Of a DNA stretch of 64,000 nucleotides, positions 9,540 to 17,965 are shown piece by piece; position 1 is the stretch's first letter, and every line of letters starts with the position of its first letter. Source of the DNA: Paraburkholderia kururiensis. GTDB taxonomy: Bacteria > Pseudomonadota > Gammaproteobacteria > Burkholderiales > Burkholderiaceae. The DNA is taken from contig NZ_CP139965.1 of the NCBI RefSeq assembly GCF_034424375.1, positions 558,001-622,000 on the forward strand, in the 5' to 3' direction. The notes beneath the pieces were generated by a model that saw only the letters and a list, made by a program, of their open reading frames with translations, ran no database searches and was not told the DNA's origin. The translations under genes and the position numbers were made by a program.

Positions 9540-9656
9540 CCGGCGCGCAGTGCCTCTCTCCCCTGGAGACCAGAGCAGCAACGGCCGTTCGGCCCCCGTG
9601 TCCGCCAGGACCAGGGCCGATGTTAGGGACCCGGAATTTCGGGTCCTTTTTTTTTT
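9540..9656 (+). ncRNA. Candidate small RNA ending in a strong terminator
   Basis: A structured stretch without a supported reading frame leads into the terminator at 9626-9656. CCCTGG near 9560 can pair with CCAGGG near 9611, enclosing the hairpin GGCC-GTTC-GGCC. The nearest upstream rightward gene ends almost 400 bases earlier. No clear promoter was found, so it could equally be the distal 3' end of the lptD transcript. It does not match any RNA family I recognise. Confidence 0.3.
9626..9656 (+). terminator. Strong intrinsic terminator
   Basis: A seven-base-pair stem, GGACCCG (9627-9633) with CGGGTCC (9640-9646), closes a six-base loop and is followed by ten T residues (9647-9656). This is the best intrinsic terminator in the window. 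It ends either a small RNA or read-through from the bamA-lptD operon. Confidence 0.88.
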
Positions 9657-9712
9657 GACCTTTTCGTGGATTTCGGTGGGGCCGGCCCACGCGCGGGCCG
9701 GGCTCCCTGCCA

Positions 9713-10333
9713 TCAGAGCTTGGAGGCGTTTGACGGCTGTGCGGCTGTCGGTGTTGCAGCGGCCACGGGCTGGTTGCGCGTCCAGTTGATGAAGCCATTG
9801 AGCATCGGATGGAACAGCGGATCGTCGAGTCCCGCCATGTTGAAAGCCGTCATGTCGATCAGCAGGACCGTTTTCCCCGTGCTGGCGTCGATCGCTTTCA
9901 GCGTGCCCTCGAAGTTGTAGCCGCCCTTGAACACCGCATTCGGTTCGACAATCAGGAAGGGACCGATTTCTTTGCTGAGGTTGTTCAGGCCGACGAGGTC
10001 CGACACACTCGGAACCTTGCTGCCCAGGTTGTGCTCGATAACGATGGCCTGCAAGTCGTCCTTCGTCACGATCTTCTTGAAGGTGTGCATGTCTTTGAGC
10101 GCGGCCATGAAGAAATCGACGAAGCGCGGGTTCGGCGTTTCGGCGTTGATTTTCAGATAGACCATCTGGGTGTAAGCCGGATCGAATTTTTCTTCGACGC
10201 GCACGTCGGCCGGTTTCAGCTCAGTATGCGTTGCATAAAGTCCGGACGTGGGGTCCGGCTTTTCGACATGCAGCGTCGTGTTGCAACCTGCCAGCAGACC
10301 GACGAACAGCAGCGCCAATGCGATACGAATCAT
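9713..10333 (-). CDS. Hypothetical outer-envelope lipoprotein, 206 residues
   Basis: The start at 10333 is preceded by GGGGGA and gives a short signal peptide with lipobox LLAGC, the lipidated cysteine being about residue 17. The mature part is soluble-looking: a strand/helix-rich middle (RFVDFFMAALKDMHTFKKIV) and a later segment with alternating strands (GGYNFEGTLKAIDASTGK) that resembles small periplasmic lipoproteins acting on proteins or ligands. I do not recognise a named family. A frame extends upstream to 10450, but that would bury the signal peptide. The gene is divergent from the HiPIP gene, with 257 bases between them, and ends 57 bases beyond the terminator at 9656. Confidence 0.78.
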   Translation of the reverse strand: MIRIALALLFVGLLAGCNTTLHVEKPDPTSGLYATHTELKPADVRVEEKFDPAYTQMVYLKINAETPNPRFVDFFMAALKDMHTFKKIVTKDDLQAIVIEHNLGSKVPSVSDLVGLNNLSKEIGPFLIVEPNAVFKGGYNFEGTLKAIDASTGKTVLLIDMTAFNMAGLDDPLFHPMLNGFINWTRNQPVAAATPTAAQPSNASKL

Positions 10334-10590
10334 AAATCCCCCGATTTGGTTTGTAATCGCCGTTATATCGGCATGGCCCGCGAAACCTTGAGTTCCTCGA
10401 ACGTCGTTAATGGGGCTGTTCCTGTTCGCGGCGGGCCATGCCGATGGCACGGGTCAGTGGCGCCGCCGACAGGCGCTCCTGTCCATCTGCATGCACCTTC
10501 GCCGCGACGCTGCGATACTTGCCATCGCAGAGCGCACGCATCACGCCTTTGCTTCATCTCCCCACACGACACCGACACACCACGTACATC

Positions 10591-10911
10591 ATGAAGACAT
10601 CGCGCCGTCAATTTTTGGGTCACGTCATGGTCGTTAGCGCCGGCGTGGCGCCCGCGCTGCTTCTCAGCCGCAACGCGCTCGCCGCCGACGAGAAGGTAAG
10701 TGAAAGCGATCCGACAGCGAAATCGCTGGGCTATGTAGAAGACGCCGCACGCGCGGACAAGGCGCGCTTTCCCATCTATGCGGCCGGACAAAGCTGCGGC
10801 ACGTGCTCGCTGTTCCAGGGCAAAAGCGGCGATGCGTGGGGCAGCTGCGTGCTGTTCGGCACGAAGCTCGTGGCCTCAGGCGGATGGTGCAGCTCGTATA
10901 CGAATTCCTAG
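10591..10911 (+). CDS. High-potential iron-sulfur protein (HiPIP)
   Basis: This is a small periplasmic electron carrier with one [4Fe-4S] cluster. The 106-residue precursor has a twin-arginine signal, SRRQFLG near the N-terminus, ending around AADE, as expected for a cofactor folded before export. The four cluster ligands are C69, C72, C86 and C100, in CGTC, GSC and GGWC contexts, which match the family spacing. Family members pass electrons to reaction centres or terminal oxidases; the partner here is unknown. The ATG at 10591 was chosen because it places the Tat motif at the very N-terminus. The gene is monocistronic, and the repeats of the SIR2 island begin 36 bases after its stop. Confidence 0.93.
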   Translation: MKTSRRQFLGHVMVVSAGVAPALLLSRNALAADEKVSESDPTAKSLGYVEDAARADKARFPIYAAGQSCGTCSLFQGKSGDAWGSCVLFGTKLVASGGWCSSYTNS

Positions 10912-10946
10912 CGGACGCCACGCGCGCCGGTTTTCTCGTGCGCAGG

Positions 10947-11080
10947 GGAACGGAATTCATTGGATCGAGCGTCCCGTAAAGGCAAAGAGTGGCCAACGAA
11001 TTCGGTCACGCTATAGATGGCGCGGAACCGAATAAATTGGATCCGCCGGATTTAAGACCGAAATTGTTGGATTGGCCGGA
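10947..11080. repeat. Left group of degenerate ~17-bp repeats bordering the SIR2 island
   Basis: Four related short sequences share a core close to ACCGAATTCRTTGGATC. Three are direct: around 10950-10966 (ACGGAATTCATTGGATC), 11027-11043 (ACCGAATAAATTGGATC) and 11057-11073 (ACCGAAATTGTTGGATT). One is inverted at 10993-11010 (CCAACGAATTCGGT core). Similar copies, all inverted, occur on the other side of the SIR2 gene at 15451-15516. Such clusters can be transposase-binding sites at element ends, but identity between copies is only about 13 of 17. Confidence 0.5.
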
Positions 11081-11395
11081 GTGTTAGAGCGGCCTGCGTC
11101 GCGCCTATGCGAAAGGGTGCGTGGGGCAGAGAGCGGTCTTTGGGCCCTCGCATACTTCGAACAGTGAAGTGTCTGCTCCTCGTCAATGAGCCGTCGATTA
11201 CTGCTCGACGCCACACGTAGCACCATCGGTAAAAGTCGCCTTTCGAGCCACGGGATCGAACGGCAAATGCACTGCTTGCCGGACGCCAATCACCCGCAAG
11301 GCTTGATTGTCTGAGACCGTCTACAATCCCCCTGGTTGTGGCGCCGCTCACGAGTTCGAGTTCGATGGCGCTGCATCAGTCGGGCCGACGCTACC
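11081..11395. other. Non-coding stretch downstream of the SIR2 gene
   Basis: I see no supported reading frame, hairpin terminator or further copy of the repeat between the left repeat group and the stop codon of the SIR2 gene. Base composition is less GC-rich than the flanking core genes. Confidence 0.4.
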
Positions 11396-14300
11396 TCAAT
11401 GACCCGAGTTCGATGCAAATCGTACCTCTGGTAGCGGATCTGCTTTTGAACCAACAACCAGCTCTTTCAAATCCTCGTTGTCTGTGAATCGTTGCGTTAG
11501 CGCCTGCGCCAACTTCACACACTCCGCCCTGATAGTTGATGCGGTGACAGCTTCCTCACTGTTTGGTTCGATGTTGTTGTAGTCTGCTGCCCTGAAGACT
11601 TCCGGCACTATCTCGGATAGCGTTACGCACTGGTCATCGGACAAGCGGTTTCCAGAAAGAAGTTCTCTTGCGAGCCAGAGGAGTTGGTGTAGTGCAATCG
11701 TGCGTCCGGACTCGATGATGCCAATCGCTATTGAGATGAGTTTGCTGAACTCGGTCGAGGAAGTGGAGTCTGGCAGGTCCATCCATTTGCGCAGAGCAAA
11801 TGTTGCGTAGATAACCCGAATTGGATCCCGGCCCCGCAATGACGACGCAATCATCTTCTCGACCGTCTTGGCTGATCGCGCATCCGCACTTGCGAAGTAG
11901 ACGAACGCCGGGAGTGTCGTTCTGGCCCCATCCACTTCTGAATAGAAGGCCTCAAGTTGCCGCAACCGGGAAGCTGTCTTCGCCTCCGCTGCAAGCGCCG
12001 GCGTAATAGCATATGAGAGTGCACGGCCGATACTCTCCGCGAGTTGCCGTCTGGCGGCCGCGGCAAGGTCCGATAGGCCACCTTGCTCAGGGGCCGGTCT
12101 CCAGGTAGTGAGGCGTTCAAATAGAGACAGGGCCTGATCCACAGTCGGAAGCAGATGAGTTGTCTCATCTCCTGCTGCGCTGGCCATGCCTTCATGGATC
12201 GAGACGGCCCGGTTTATCTCTGGTGAAGGGAACCTGCGCAGCTCCGTTTGCGTATTCTCAAGAATCTCAAGGCTATAGTCGTACAGACTTGAGCGAACAA
12301 GCGCTTCAGCCCGACTCGCGTCTCTCGTCGGTAGGATTAGCAGCGTGTGCGGGAGCAAGCCGGTCTCCGGCAACGCGGCGTACACAGGCGCTTCACCCCA
12401 GACGGCGTTTGCCAACTTTTCTTGCTCGACCGACGTGAGGAAATCAGCTTCGCAGGCAAGCGGCAGCAGACGGAGCAATGGAGCGCACTTTGAAGCGCCT
12501 ACACCTGTTCGCACGGCGTCTATCAACTGCGCGATACGTTCATCGACGATGGAAGAAGCCCCTCGCGCGCCAGGATGTTTGACGACGGGATTTGGCCAGT
12601 TTAGGGTGTCGCCACCTGCGATCTCCTGCGGCAGAGGGAATTTCAAAGCGACTAGAAGTACGTCCGACTGGTTAGATTTCGGAATACTTTCGAGCGAGTT
12701 AGTCAGAAGAGAGTCGAGAGCGTCCAAAAGCCACATGTGTCGCATTTCCGGCTGCTGCCCCATCGAGGTAGCAAGCACGAACAGGTCTTTTGCCTGCGCG
12801 GGAGGCACCCGGACAGCCAACCTCGCGAGAACCTCCATGAGAACCCGAAGCTTAGACAGACTGGCGCCGCCTTTGGTGGCCTTACTCCGCTCCAGCTGCC
12901 AGTACTTCACGGCCGACAAAATCCTGGGAACCAGAGCATCCACGACACGCGGGCCAAGGCACGCAACATTGATGCGCCCAAACACATCCTTGACCGCTGG
13001 CGAGGTGTCGCTGCTAGCGGCACGGATCGCCAGCGTTAGGTCCAATAGTTCATCGCTTGTCCCACCATTGAGCACAAGGCTTGTCGCTTTGTCTGCCAGC
13101 AGGCCGATGCCAATACCACGGCTGTCCATGCGCAACGGAATTCCGCAGATTCTGCTCAAACCATCAAGAAGTAGGAAGTCCGATACGTCATTGACGTTCG
13201 GCGATTCGTTTGAACGGTCGCGATAGCGACCTTGCCCGAACTGCGGTTCAATCGGATTCCGACGTTTGAGATACTCTTTCTGGCGGTTATCGATGCCAGC
13301 ACGAAGTGCATCTAACCACGACCAAGGGTCGCATTTCCATCTCCGGTAGGTGCTTTCAACGAACGAGGGCAACTCTTCGGATCCCTCGCTTAAACTGCCG
13401 CGTTGCACCGCTTCCAGAAGCCAGTGTGCCCAAAGCAGTCGCGACATAATCGGAATAGACTGTCGGTCGCGACGATGGTTTTCGCGCAGATTTCCGTAGG
13501 CCAGTGCGAGCAGTTCAGTTGCCTCGTCCGCCCGGCCGAGTTCCATAAGCAAGGCCGCCTTTCTTAGCTTCCAGATGACGTCTTCTCCGGAAATGCTATC
13601 CACTAGCCCGGCCAAACCGTCATAATCAAGCCGGTCTCGTGCTGCGAGCGCCCGGTGGTAAGCCACCTCCGCAGCACTATCTGGCAGATAAAAGGCGTGC
13701 TTTTCGATAATGACGATAAGAGCCTCGACGTGCTCGTCGACAATTCGTTGTTGATCATCATCTGCGGGTTGAAGCCAGCGAGCGTTGTTGAGCAGTGCAA
13801 GAGCGATCTCAGACTGCTGGCGCTCGCTGAGGGCGCATGGTTGATCTAATTGCGCCACTTCGAAAAGAGCATCTGAAAGCCAGGGGCTGATTTGCTCGAA
13901 TGTGGTAGCGCACCGCCAGGCAATCTCATATAGCAATCGTGCTCGGTCGTCGGAGACGAGAGCCGCTAGGTTTTTCGGATTAGGGAATGGACTATTCACC
14001 TGGTTCGCCAACCGCCAGCGCAGCGAAGGGGGACATACCACCCAGCCCGGATACGACTTGCGATCTTGCCGTAATGTTTCCAGTTGGCTGGCGAGCAGAC
14101 TCGCGCCATATTCCGCGTCATGATAAATGCGGCTATGGTCAGCGGGATATGCCGAGTTGTTGAGCAAGCTTGTGGGCTGCCAATCGTGTGGCTTTATCCG
14201 CAACTCTTCCTCGTTCCTCATTTCCTGCAGAAACAGAGTGATGGCCTCCTGATGGCGGAGATCTGGATCGCTGATGTGGGCGACAGCTGGGAACAGATCA

Positions 14301-15085
14301 ACCGGCGCAACATTGGTCGACTCAAGTTGCTTACGACGCGCTGCGGAGAGGTTCAGGGCACCGACCAGATAGACTTTTCGCGCATGGTTCGCCAGATGGT
14401 CACGGACCCAACCTGCCCATTGAAGGAAGTTCGGATCGTCACCTGAGAAGCCTAGCAGGCAGAGCTCGTTCTCGATAAACACCTGCCGTGCGAAGTTGAC
14501 GAATGGCGCGAAACGCTCCGGGTATGTGCGATAGTCCTCCTGCGCCGCGATGAAGTTGTCCGTGACGCCAATGGTGCCATGGAGCTTTACAATGCGCGGA
14601 GACTGAGCCCAGGCGAGATCCGACGTCTTGGTGACAGTGGTGTAATAGGGGCTGTGAATCTCCTGTGCCGCTCGTTCAAGCAAAGTGTCCCAGTTGGTGG
14701 TCAGGACTTCCGACCACGGGAGCGTCAGGATTGACCGATACAGAGGCCCGACCCGCCAGGCCTCGTCGTCAATTTCAAAGCGGATCTTGTCGTTGAGCGC
14801 CCCTTGCCCAAAGTACGCACGGTACTCCTCCGCGACGCGTAGTGGATCGGCGAAGCTCAACGTTGCCTCATTGACATACAGGTCGCGCGCCAGACCTCTG
14901 GTGAACTCAGTCCAGAGAGGAACCCTTTTTTCGCCGCCGACATGAAGCGCTGCACTTCGGCTGAAGCCGGCACCAATCATAATGGCGGCGCCATGGTGAT
15001 GTGCGTCCAGACGGTGCAACGCCGAAGCAAGCTTCTTGATGGCAGGGTAATCGGGGAGATCCGTGATTTTCGTTTTTGTGTTCAT
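11396..15085 (-). CDS. SIR2-domain protein, putative antiphage NADase of the DSR type
   Basis: The 1229-residue product starts with a SIR2_2-type domain: GAGFS at 38-42, TTNWD at 129-133, KLHG at 167-170 and GFSGDDPNF at 212-220. N131 and H169 are the expected catalytic pair; in the phage-defence protein DSR2 the equivalent residues, from memory, are N133 and H171. The remaining 900 or so residues are helical and repeat-like with no second enzyme domain recognised, as in DSR proteins, where this part senses phage proteins. Known DSR proteins destroy NAD+ on infection and stop phage spread by cell death or arrest. No signal peptide or membrane helix is seen. The gene stands alone, is visibly less GC-rich than its neighbours, and is flanked by non-coding DNA with repeats, all of which suggest horizontal transfer. 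It could be a SIR2-STAND variant, but I see no ATPase motif. Confidence 0.82.
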   Translation of the reverse strand: MNTKTKITDLPDYPAIKKLASALHRLDAHHHGAAIMIGAGFSRSAALHVGGEKRVPLWTEFTRGLARDLYVNEATLSFADPLRVAEEYRAYFGQGALNDKIRFEIDDEAWRVGPLYRSILTLPWSEVLTTNWDTLLERAAQEIHSPYYTTVTKTSDLAWAQSPRIVKLHGTIGVTDNFIAAQEDYRTYPERFAPFVNFARQVFIENELCLLGFSGDDPNFLQWAGWVRDHLANHARKVYLVGALNLSAARRKQLESTNVAPVDLFPAVAHISDPDLRHQEAITLFLQEMRNEEELRIKPHDWQPTSLLNNSAYPADHSRIYHDAEYGASLLASQLETLRQDRKSYPGWVVCPPSLRWRLANQVNSPFPNPKNLAALVSDDRARLLYEIAWRCATTFEQISPWLSDALFEVAQLDQPCALSERQQSEIALALLNNARWLQPADDDQQRIVDEHVEALIVIIEKHAFYLPDSAAEVAYHRALAARDRLDYDGLAGLVDSISGEDVIWKLRKAALLMELGRADEATELLALAYGNLRENHRRDRQSIPIMSRLLWAHWLLEAVQRGSLSEGSEELPSFVESTYRRWKCDPWSWLDALRAGIDNRQKEYLKRRNPIEPQFGQGRYRDRSNESPNVNDVSDFLLLDGLSRICGIPLRMDSRGIGIGLLADKATSLVLNGGTSDELLDLTLAIRAASSDTSPAVKDVFGRINVACLGPRVVDALVPRILSAVKYWQLERSKATKGGASLSKLRVLMEVLARLAVRVPPAQAKDLFVLATSMGQQPEMRHMWLLDALDSLLTNSLESIPKSNQSDVLLVALKFPLPQEIAGGDTLNWPNPVVKHPGARGASSIVDERIAQLIDAVRTGVGASKCAPLLRLLPLACEADFLTSVEQEKLANAVWGEAPVYAALPETGLLPHTLLILPTRDASRAEALVRSSLYDYSLEILENTQTELRRFPSPEINRAVSIHEGMASAAGDETTHLLPTVDQALSLFERLTTWRPAPEQGGLSDLAAAARRQLAESIGRALSYAITPALAAEAKTASRLRQLEAFYSEVDGARTTLPAFVYFASADARSAKTVEKMIASSLRGRDPIRVIYATFALRKWMDLPDSTSSTEFSKLISIAIGIIESGRTIALHQLLWLARELLSGNRLSDDQCVTLSEIVPEVFRAADYNNIEPNSEEAVTASTIRAECVKLAQALTQRFTDNEDLKELVVGSKADPLPEVRFASNSGH

Positions 15086-15450
15086 GAGAGAAGGCGGCTA
15101 GGCGATACAGGTAATCCATACTTTAACCTCTCTCAGACGCGTATTGGCTTACGACTACATTTGTCATGTTGTAGCGGATGGCTGTTGGATAGGCAACGCA
15201 GACCACCAAGTCTCTCGTGTGCCTGTCCTCTGAGCGCACATGTCTGCGCAGATATGAGTGTTGGACGAAAGGCATCCCCAATGAAGGACGACACTAATAA
15301 GGCTGAGAACAGCCACTACCGTTTCGGAGCTGTCGGTAACGGCAATGGCTCATGAACCGCCTCCCGCCATTTCGAACACAGCCCCATCTTCACGACGCCT
15401 GACGTCGGCTGCCAAGCGCGGCAACACAGAGATTCCCCCGTCTTCCCGGC
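15086..15450. other. Non-coding upstream region of the SIR2 gene
   Basis: This lower-GC stretch should hold the SIR2 gene's promoter. No gene, terminator or clear -35/-10 pair was recognised. Possible frames here are short and lack ribosome-binding sites. Confidence 0.4.
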
Positions 15451-15516
15451 ACTCCAGTCAATTCCGTGCTTTCGAGTCCAGCTAACCGTGCCTGAGTCCA
15501 ACGCATTCCGTTTTCC
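15451..15516. repeat. Right group of degenerate repeats, inverted relative to the left group
   Basis: Three tandem copies follow each other at steps of 23 and 20 bases: 15451-15469 (ACTCCAGTCAATTCCGTGC), 15474-15492 (GAGTCCAGCTAACCGTGCC) and 15494-15512 (GAGTCCAACGCATTCCGTT). Their reverse complements read ACGGAATNNNYTGGA, matching the core of the left group at 10947-11080. The second copy lacks two bases. Direct copies on the left and inverted copies on the right are what the two ends of a transposon would show. Confidence 0.45.
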
Positions 15517-15648
15517 GACACGTGGCTGCCAAGGCGGCAGCGAGCACGGTGAAGCCGACCCACACCCCAACATTTTTCTTTCGATTTACTTTCATTTTTA
15601 TTTTGATTCGGCTCTAATGGCGCCTCCACACCTTGTCTGGAGGCTTTC

Positions 15649-15741
15649 ATGAACGACTTCGTGCGCGGCGCTTTCACGTTGGGCGGTTGCATCAGCGCCT
15701 ATACCTTCGTGGTCAGTGCCATCGAATACCTGGCGGGTTAG
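15649..15741 (+). CDS. Putative 30-residue membrane peptide
   Basis: The frame codes MNDFVRGAFTLGGC and continues to a hydrophobic run ending AIEYLAG. TGGAGG lies six to seven bases ahead of the ATG, an excellent ribosome-binding site. About 20 residues are hydrophobic enough for one membrane helix. It lies between the SIR2 island and rmlC, and is convergent with rmlC. No homologue is recognised; it is called from the ribosome-binding site and composition only. Confidence 0.4.
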   Translation: MNDFVRGAFTLGGCISAYTFVVSAIEYLAG

Positions 15742-15747
15742 ACGGAA

Positions 15748-15768
15748 GCGGGCGATGGCTGCGCCCGC
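15748..15768. terminator. Hairpin between convergent genes, possible bidirectional terminator
   Basis: A seven-base-pair GC stem, GCGGGCG (15748-15754) with CGCCCGC (15762-15768), lies between the small peptide gene and the 3' end of rmlC. There is no T run on either strand, so termination is only suggested by its position. Confidence 0.4.
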
Positions 15769-15793
15769 CCGCCTTGCCCACATAGAAGCGCTT

Positions 15794-16345
15794 TCAGGCG
15801 AAACACTCCGCCTCGTAAAGCAGCTTGCCGGACGCGTCCTTCGGCGACAGCACCGGTTCGGCACCATTGGGCCAATCGATGCCCACTTCAGGGTCCGACC
15901 ATAGCAGGCTGCGCTCGTACTCGGGGAACCAGAAGTCCGTCGTCTTGTAGAGCAACTCGGCAGACGGCGACAGCACGATGAAGCCGTGCGCGAATCCCGG
16001 CGGCACCCATAACTGCCGATAGTTCTTCGCACTGAGCCGCGTGCCTACCCACTTGCCGAAGCTCGGTGAACTGAGCCGCAAGTCCACGGCGACATCGAAC
16101 ACTTCGCCCACCATCACGCGCACGAGCTTGCCCTGGGGCCGCTGGATCTGATAGTGCAGCCCACGCAGCACGCCGCGCGTGGAACGCGAATGGTTGTCCT
16201 GCACGAACACGTGTCCTCGCGCCACGTTCTCTTCGAATTCGCGCGCGTTGAAGCTCTCGAAGAAATGCCCACGACTGTCGCTGAACACGGTCGGCTCGAT
16301 TATTTTGACCTCCGCAATTGCTGTCTCCTTCACCTCAATAGCCAT
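15794..16345 (-). CDS. rmlC: dTDP-4-dehydrorhamnose 3,5-epimerase
   Basis: RmlC catalyses the third step of dTDP-L-rhamnose synthesis, epimerising C3 and C5 of the 4-keto-6-deoxyglucose intermediate. The 183-residue product is the family's usual length. It shows VFSDSRGHFFE near the N-terminus, the active-site RGLHYQ with its catalytic histidine, QGKLVRV, the cupin-like VPPGFAHGF, and LYKTTDFW near the catalytic tyrosine site. The start at 16345 was chosen because a longer frame upstream, to 16648, overlaps the glycosyltransferase gene antisense in codon phase. It is the last gene of a pair with the glycosyltransferase 26 bases upstream. RmlB and RmlD are not in the window. Confidence 0.94.
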   Translation of the reverse strand: MAIEVKETAIAEVKIIEPTVFSDSRGHFFESFNAREFEENVARGHVFVQDNHSRSTRGVLRGLHYQIQRPQGKLVRVMVGEVFDVAVDLRLSSPSFGKWVGTRLSAKNYRQLWVPPGFAHGFIVLSPSAELLYKTTDFWFPEYERSLLWSDPEVGIDWPNGAEPVLSPKDASGKLLYEAECFA

Positions 16346-16371
16346 CTCGGCCTGCTCCGTATAGACGAGTT

Positions 16372-17622
16372 TCAAATCCTCCCGCGCGCGGCGCGGTCGC
16401 GGCGGCCCTGCACGCCCGCTTCGCGCTCCAGCACATCGAGCAGCTCGCGCGCGGCGGCATCCCACCGGAAATGCTTCGCGTGCTCGCGTCCGCGCGCACG
16501 CCACGTGTCGCGCAGCGCCTTGTCGCTCATCATCTGCGCGATCTTTCGCGCGATGTCTTCCACCGAACGCGCATCGCAGTACATGGCGGCGTCGCCGCAC
16601 ACTTCGGGTAGCGACGCCTCCCGGGACGCGATCACCGGGCAGCCGCACGACATCGCTTCGAGCGGCGGCAGGCCGAACCCCTCATAGAGAGAAGGAAACA
16701 CGAAGCAGGCTGCGTGCTCGTACAACGCTTTCAATTCGCCATCCGAAACAAATCCCGCAGCAATCACGTGATCCGACGGCCGCAAGCCCGCTTTCGCCTT
16801 GCCATTGAATACACGCAGATCGCAACCGCCCGCCACCACGAACTGCCAGTCGTGATCGCGCTCGCTCAATTGCTCGACGGCGGCCAGCACGCGTGCGAGG
16901 TTCTTTCCCACGGAAAGGCTGCCCACAATGAGCACGTAACGGTCTTCCCTCAGGCCGAGCCGTGCAAGAATGCGCGCGTCCGGCACGACGCGATGGAAGT
17001 GGTCCACGCCGTTGCGCACAACCGAGATACGGCTTGCGTCGATACCGAGGCGCGCCATGATGCGCTGCTTCGAAAATTCGGACACGGTGACGATGTGCTT
17101 CGCGGTCCGCGTCAGAACGGCATACGCCACGCGATACCAGAGCCGATACTTCCACGAGTAGTTTTCGGGCAGGTCGTAGACCGCCACGTCGTGCACCATG
17201 AGCACCTGGCGGCGTGCGAGCAGCGGGCCGATGTTGCAGAAGCTCAGCAGCGTGCGACCGCCCGATGCAAACGGCAGCACCAGTTGCTCCCACAGTGCGC
17301 CCCTGAAAATGCGCTTCATCCAGCGCGCGGCGAAGCCTCGCGGCGAACTCACGGATGCGGCCGCGGGCCACGCCACGTCGGCGCGCGCATCGGCCGGGAC
17401 GAAGAGCGGCAGGTCGGCACCGTTCGGCACCGACCGCACGAGCGCAATCGCCATTTCATAGCCCACGCGCTGCACGCCCGTCATGCGCTGCGAGGCGAAC
17501 TTTCCGTTTATCGCGAACCTGCCGCCAGCCAGCTCACGCACATGAGGTTGGTCTGCGGCGCCCGCGAGGGGGACTTGTGCGGTCGCGGTGGCGGCTTTGG
17601 CCGACATCGTGATCGGTTTCAT
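16372..17622 (-). CDS. Glycosyltransferase, GT4 family
   Basis: The 416-residue cytoplasmic enzyme adds a sugar to the lipid-linked repeat unit of the exopolysaccharide. It has the GT-B fold features: an N-terminal part with the acceptor-side signature GVQRVGYEMAIAL, the linker VVRNGVDHF, and a C-terminal nucleotide-binding part with VLIVGSLSVGKN and the EX7E region FPSLYEGFGLPPLEAMSCGCPVI cut here to its key residues E(GFGLPPL)E. No signal peptide or membrane helix is present. The ATG at 17622 was preferred because GGAG sits nine bases ahead; upstream in-frame starts exist. It precedes rmlC by 26 bases, so rhamnosyl transfer is plausible, but the sugar specificity cannot be read from sequence. 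Confidence 0.88.
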   Translation of the reverse strand: MKPITMSAKAATATAQVPLAGAADQPHVRELAGGRFAINGKFASQRMTGVQRVGYEMAIALVRSVPNGADLPLFVPADARADVAWPAAASVSSPRGFAARWMKRIFRGALWEQLVLPFASGGRTLLSFCNIGPLLARRQVLMVHDVAVYDLPENYSWKYRLWYRVAYAVLTRTAKHIVTVSEFSKQRIMARLGIDASRISVVRNGVDHFHRVVPDARILARLGLREDRYVLIVGSLSVGKNLARVLAAVEQLSERDHDWQFVVAGGCDLRVFNGKAKAGLRPSDHVIAAGFVSDGELKALYEHAACFVFPSLYEGFGLPPLEAMSCGCPVIASREASLPEVCGDAAMYCDARSVEDIARKIAQMMSDKALRDTWRARGREHAKHFRWDAAARELLDVLEREAGVQGRRDRAARGRI

Positions 17623-17965
17623 CAGGCACTGCTCCATAGCGTGGATTGCGGTCAAGCGAGGCGCAATGATGCGGCGCACGATTGCATTAGGCGATCAGGC
17701 AAGGGGGCCGCTCAGTACGATTTCGCACTTAGCTCCAGGTGGCGCGAAATTGTTTTTGCGCCGCTGCTTGCCCGTCTTCGCGGCATCGCCGTGCTTTCCG
17801 TGTCTGCCATCAACGCGCCCGCCGCTAAGTACGGTTCCGAACTGAGCAGCCTTCGGGCGTCGCATAACCTGGCACTTTCAACGGACGGCCAGCGCCGCCG
17901 GAAGCCGCACCTGCCCGCATCCACGCGCGCATGCGGGACCGCGGCGGCGCAGAACGCGGCCCACG
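17623..17965. promoter_or_regulatory. Divergent promoter region inside the exopolysaccharide cluster
   Basis: The leftward glycosyltransferase-rmlC pair and the rightward wzy-glycosidase pair start from this 343-base gap. I looked for sigma-54 sites on both strands and found only partial matches with wrong spacing. No gene is supported here. Confidence 0.4.

Noticed and set aside
10912..15650. Search for a transposase, integrase or second defence gene in the SIR2 island
   Set aside because: No further supported reading frame exists on either strand, so the island is listed as a single-gene one.
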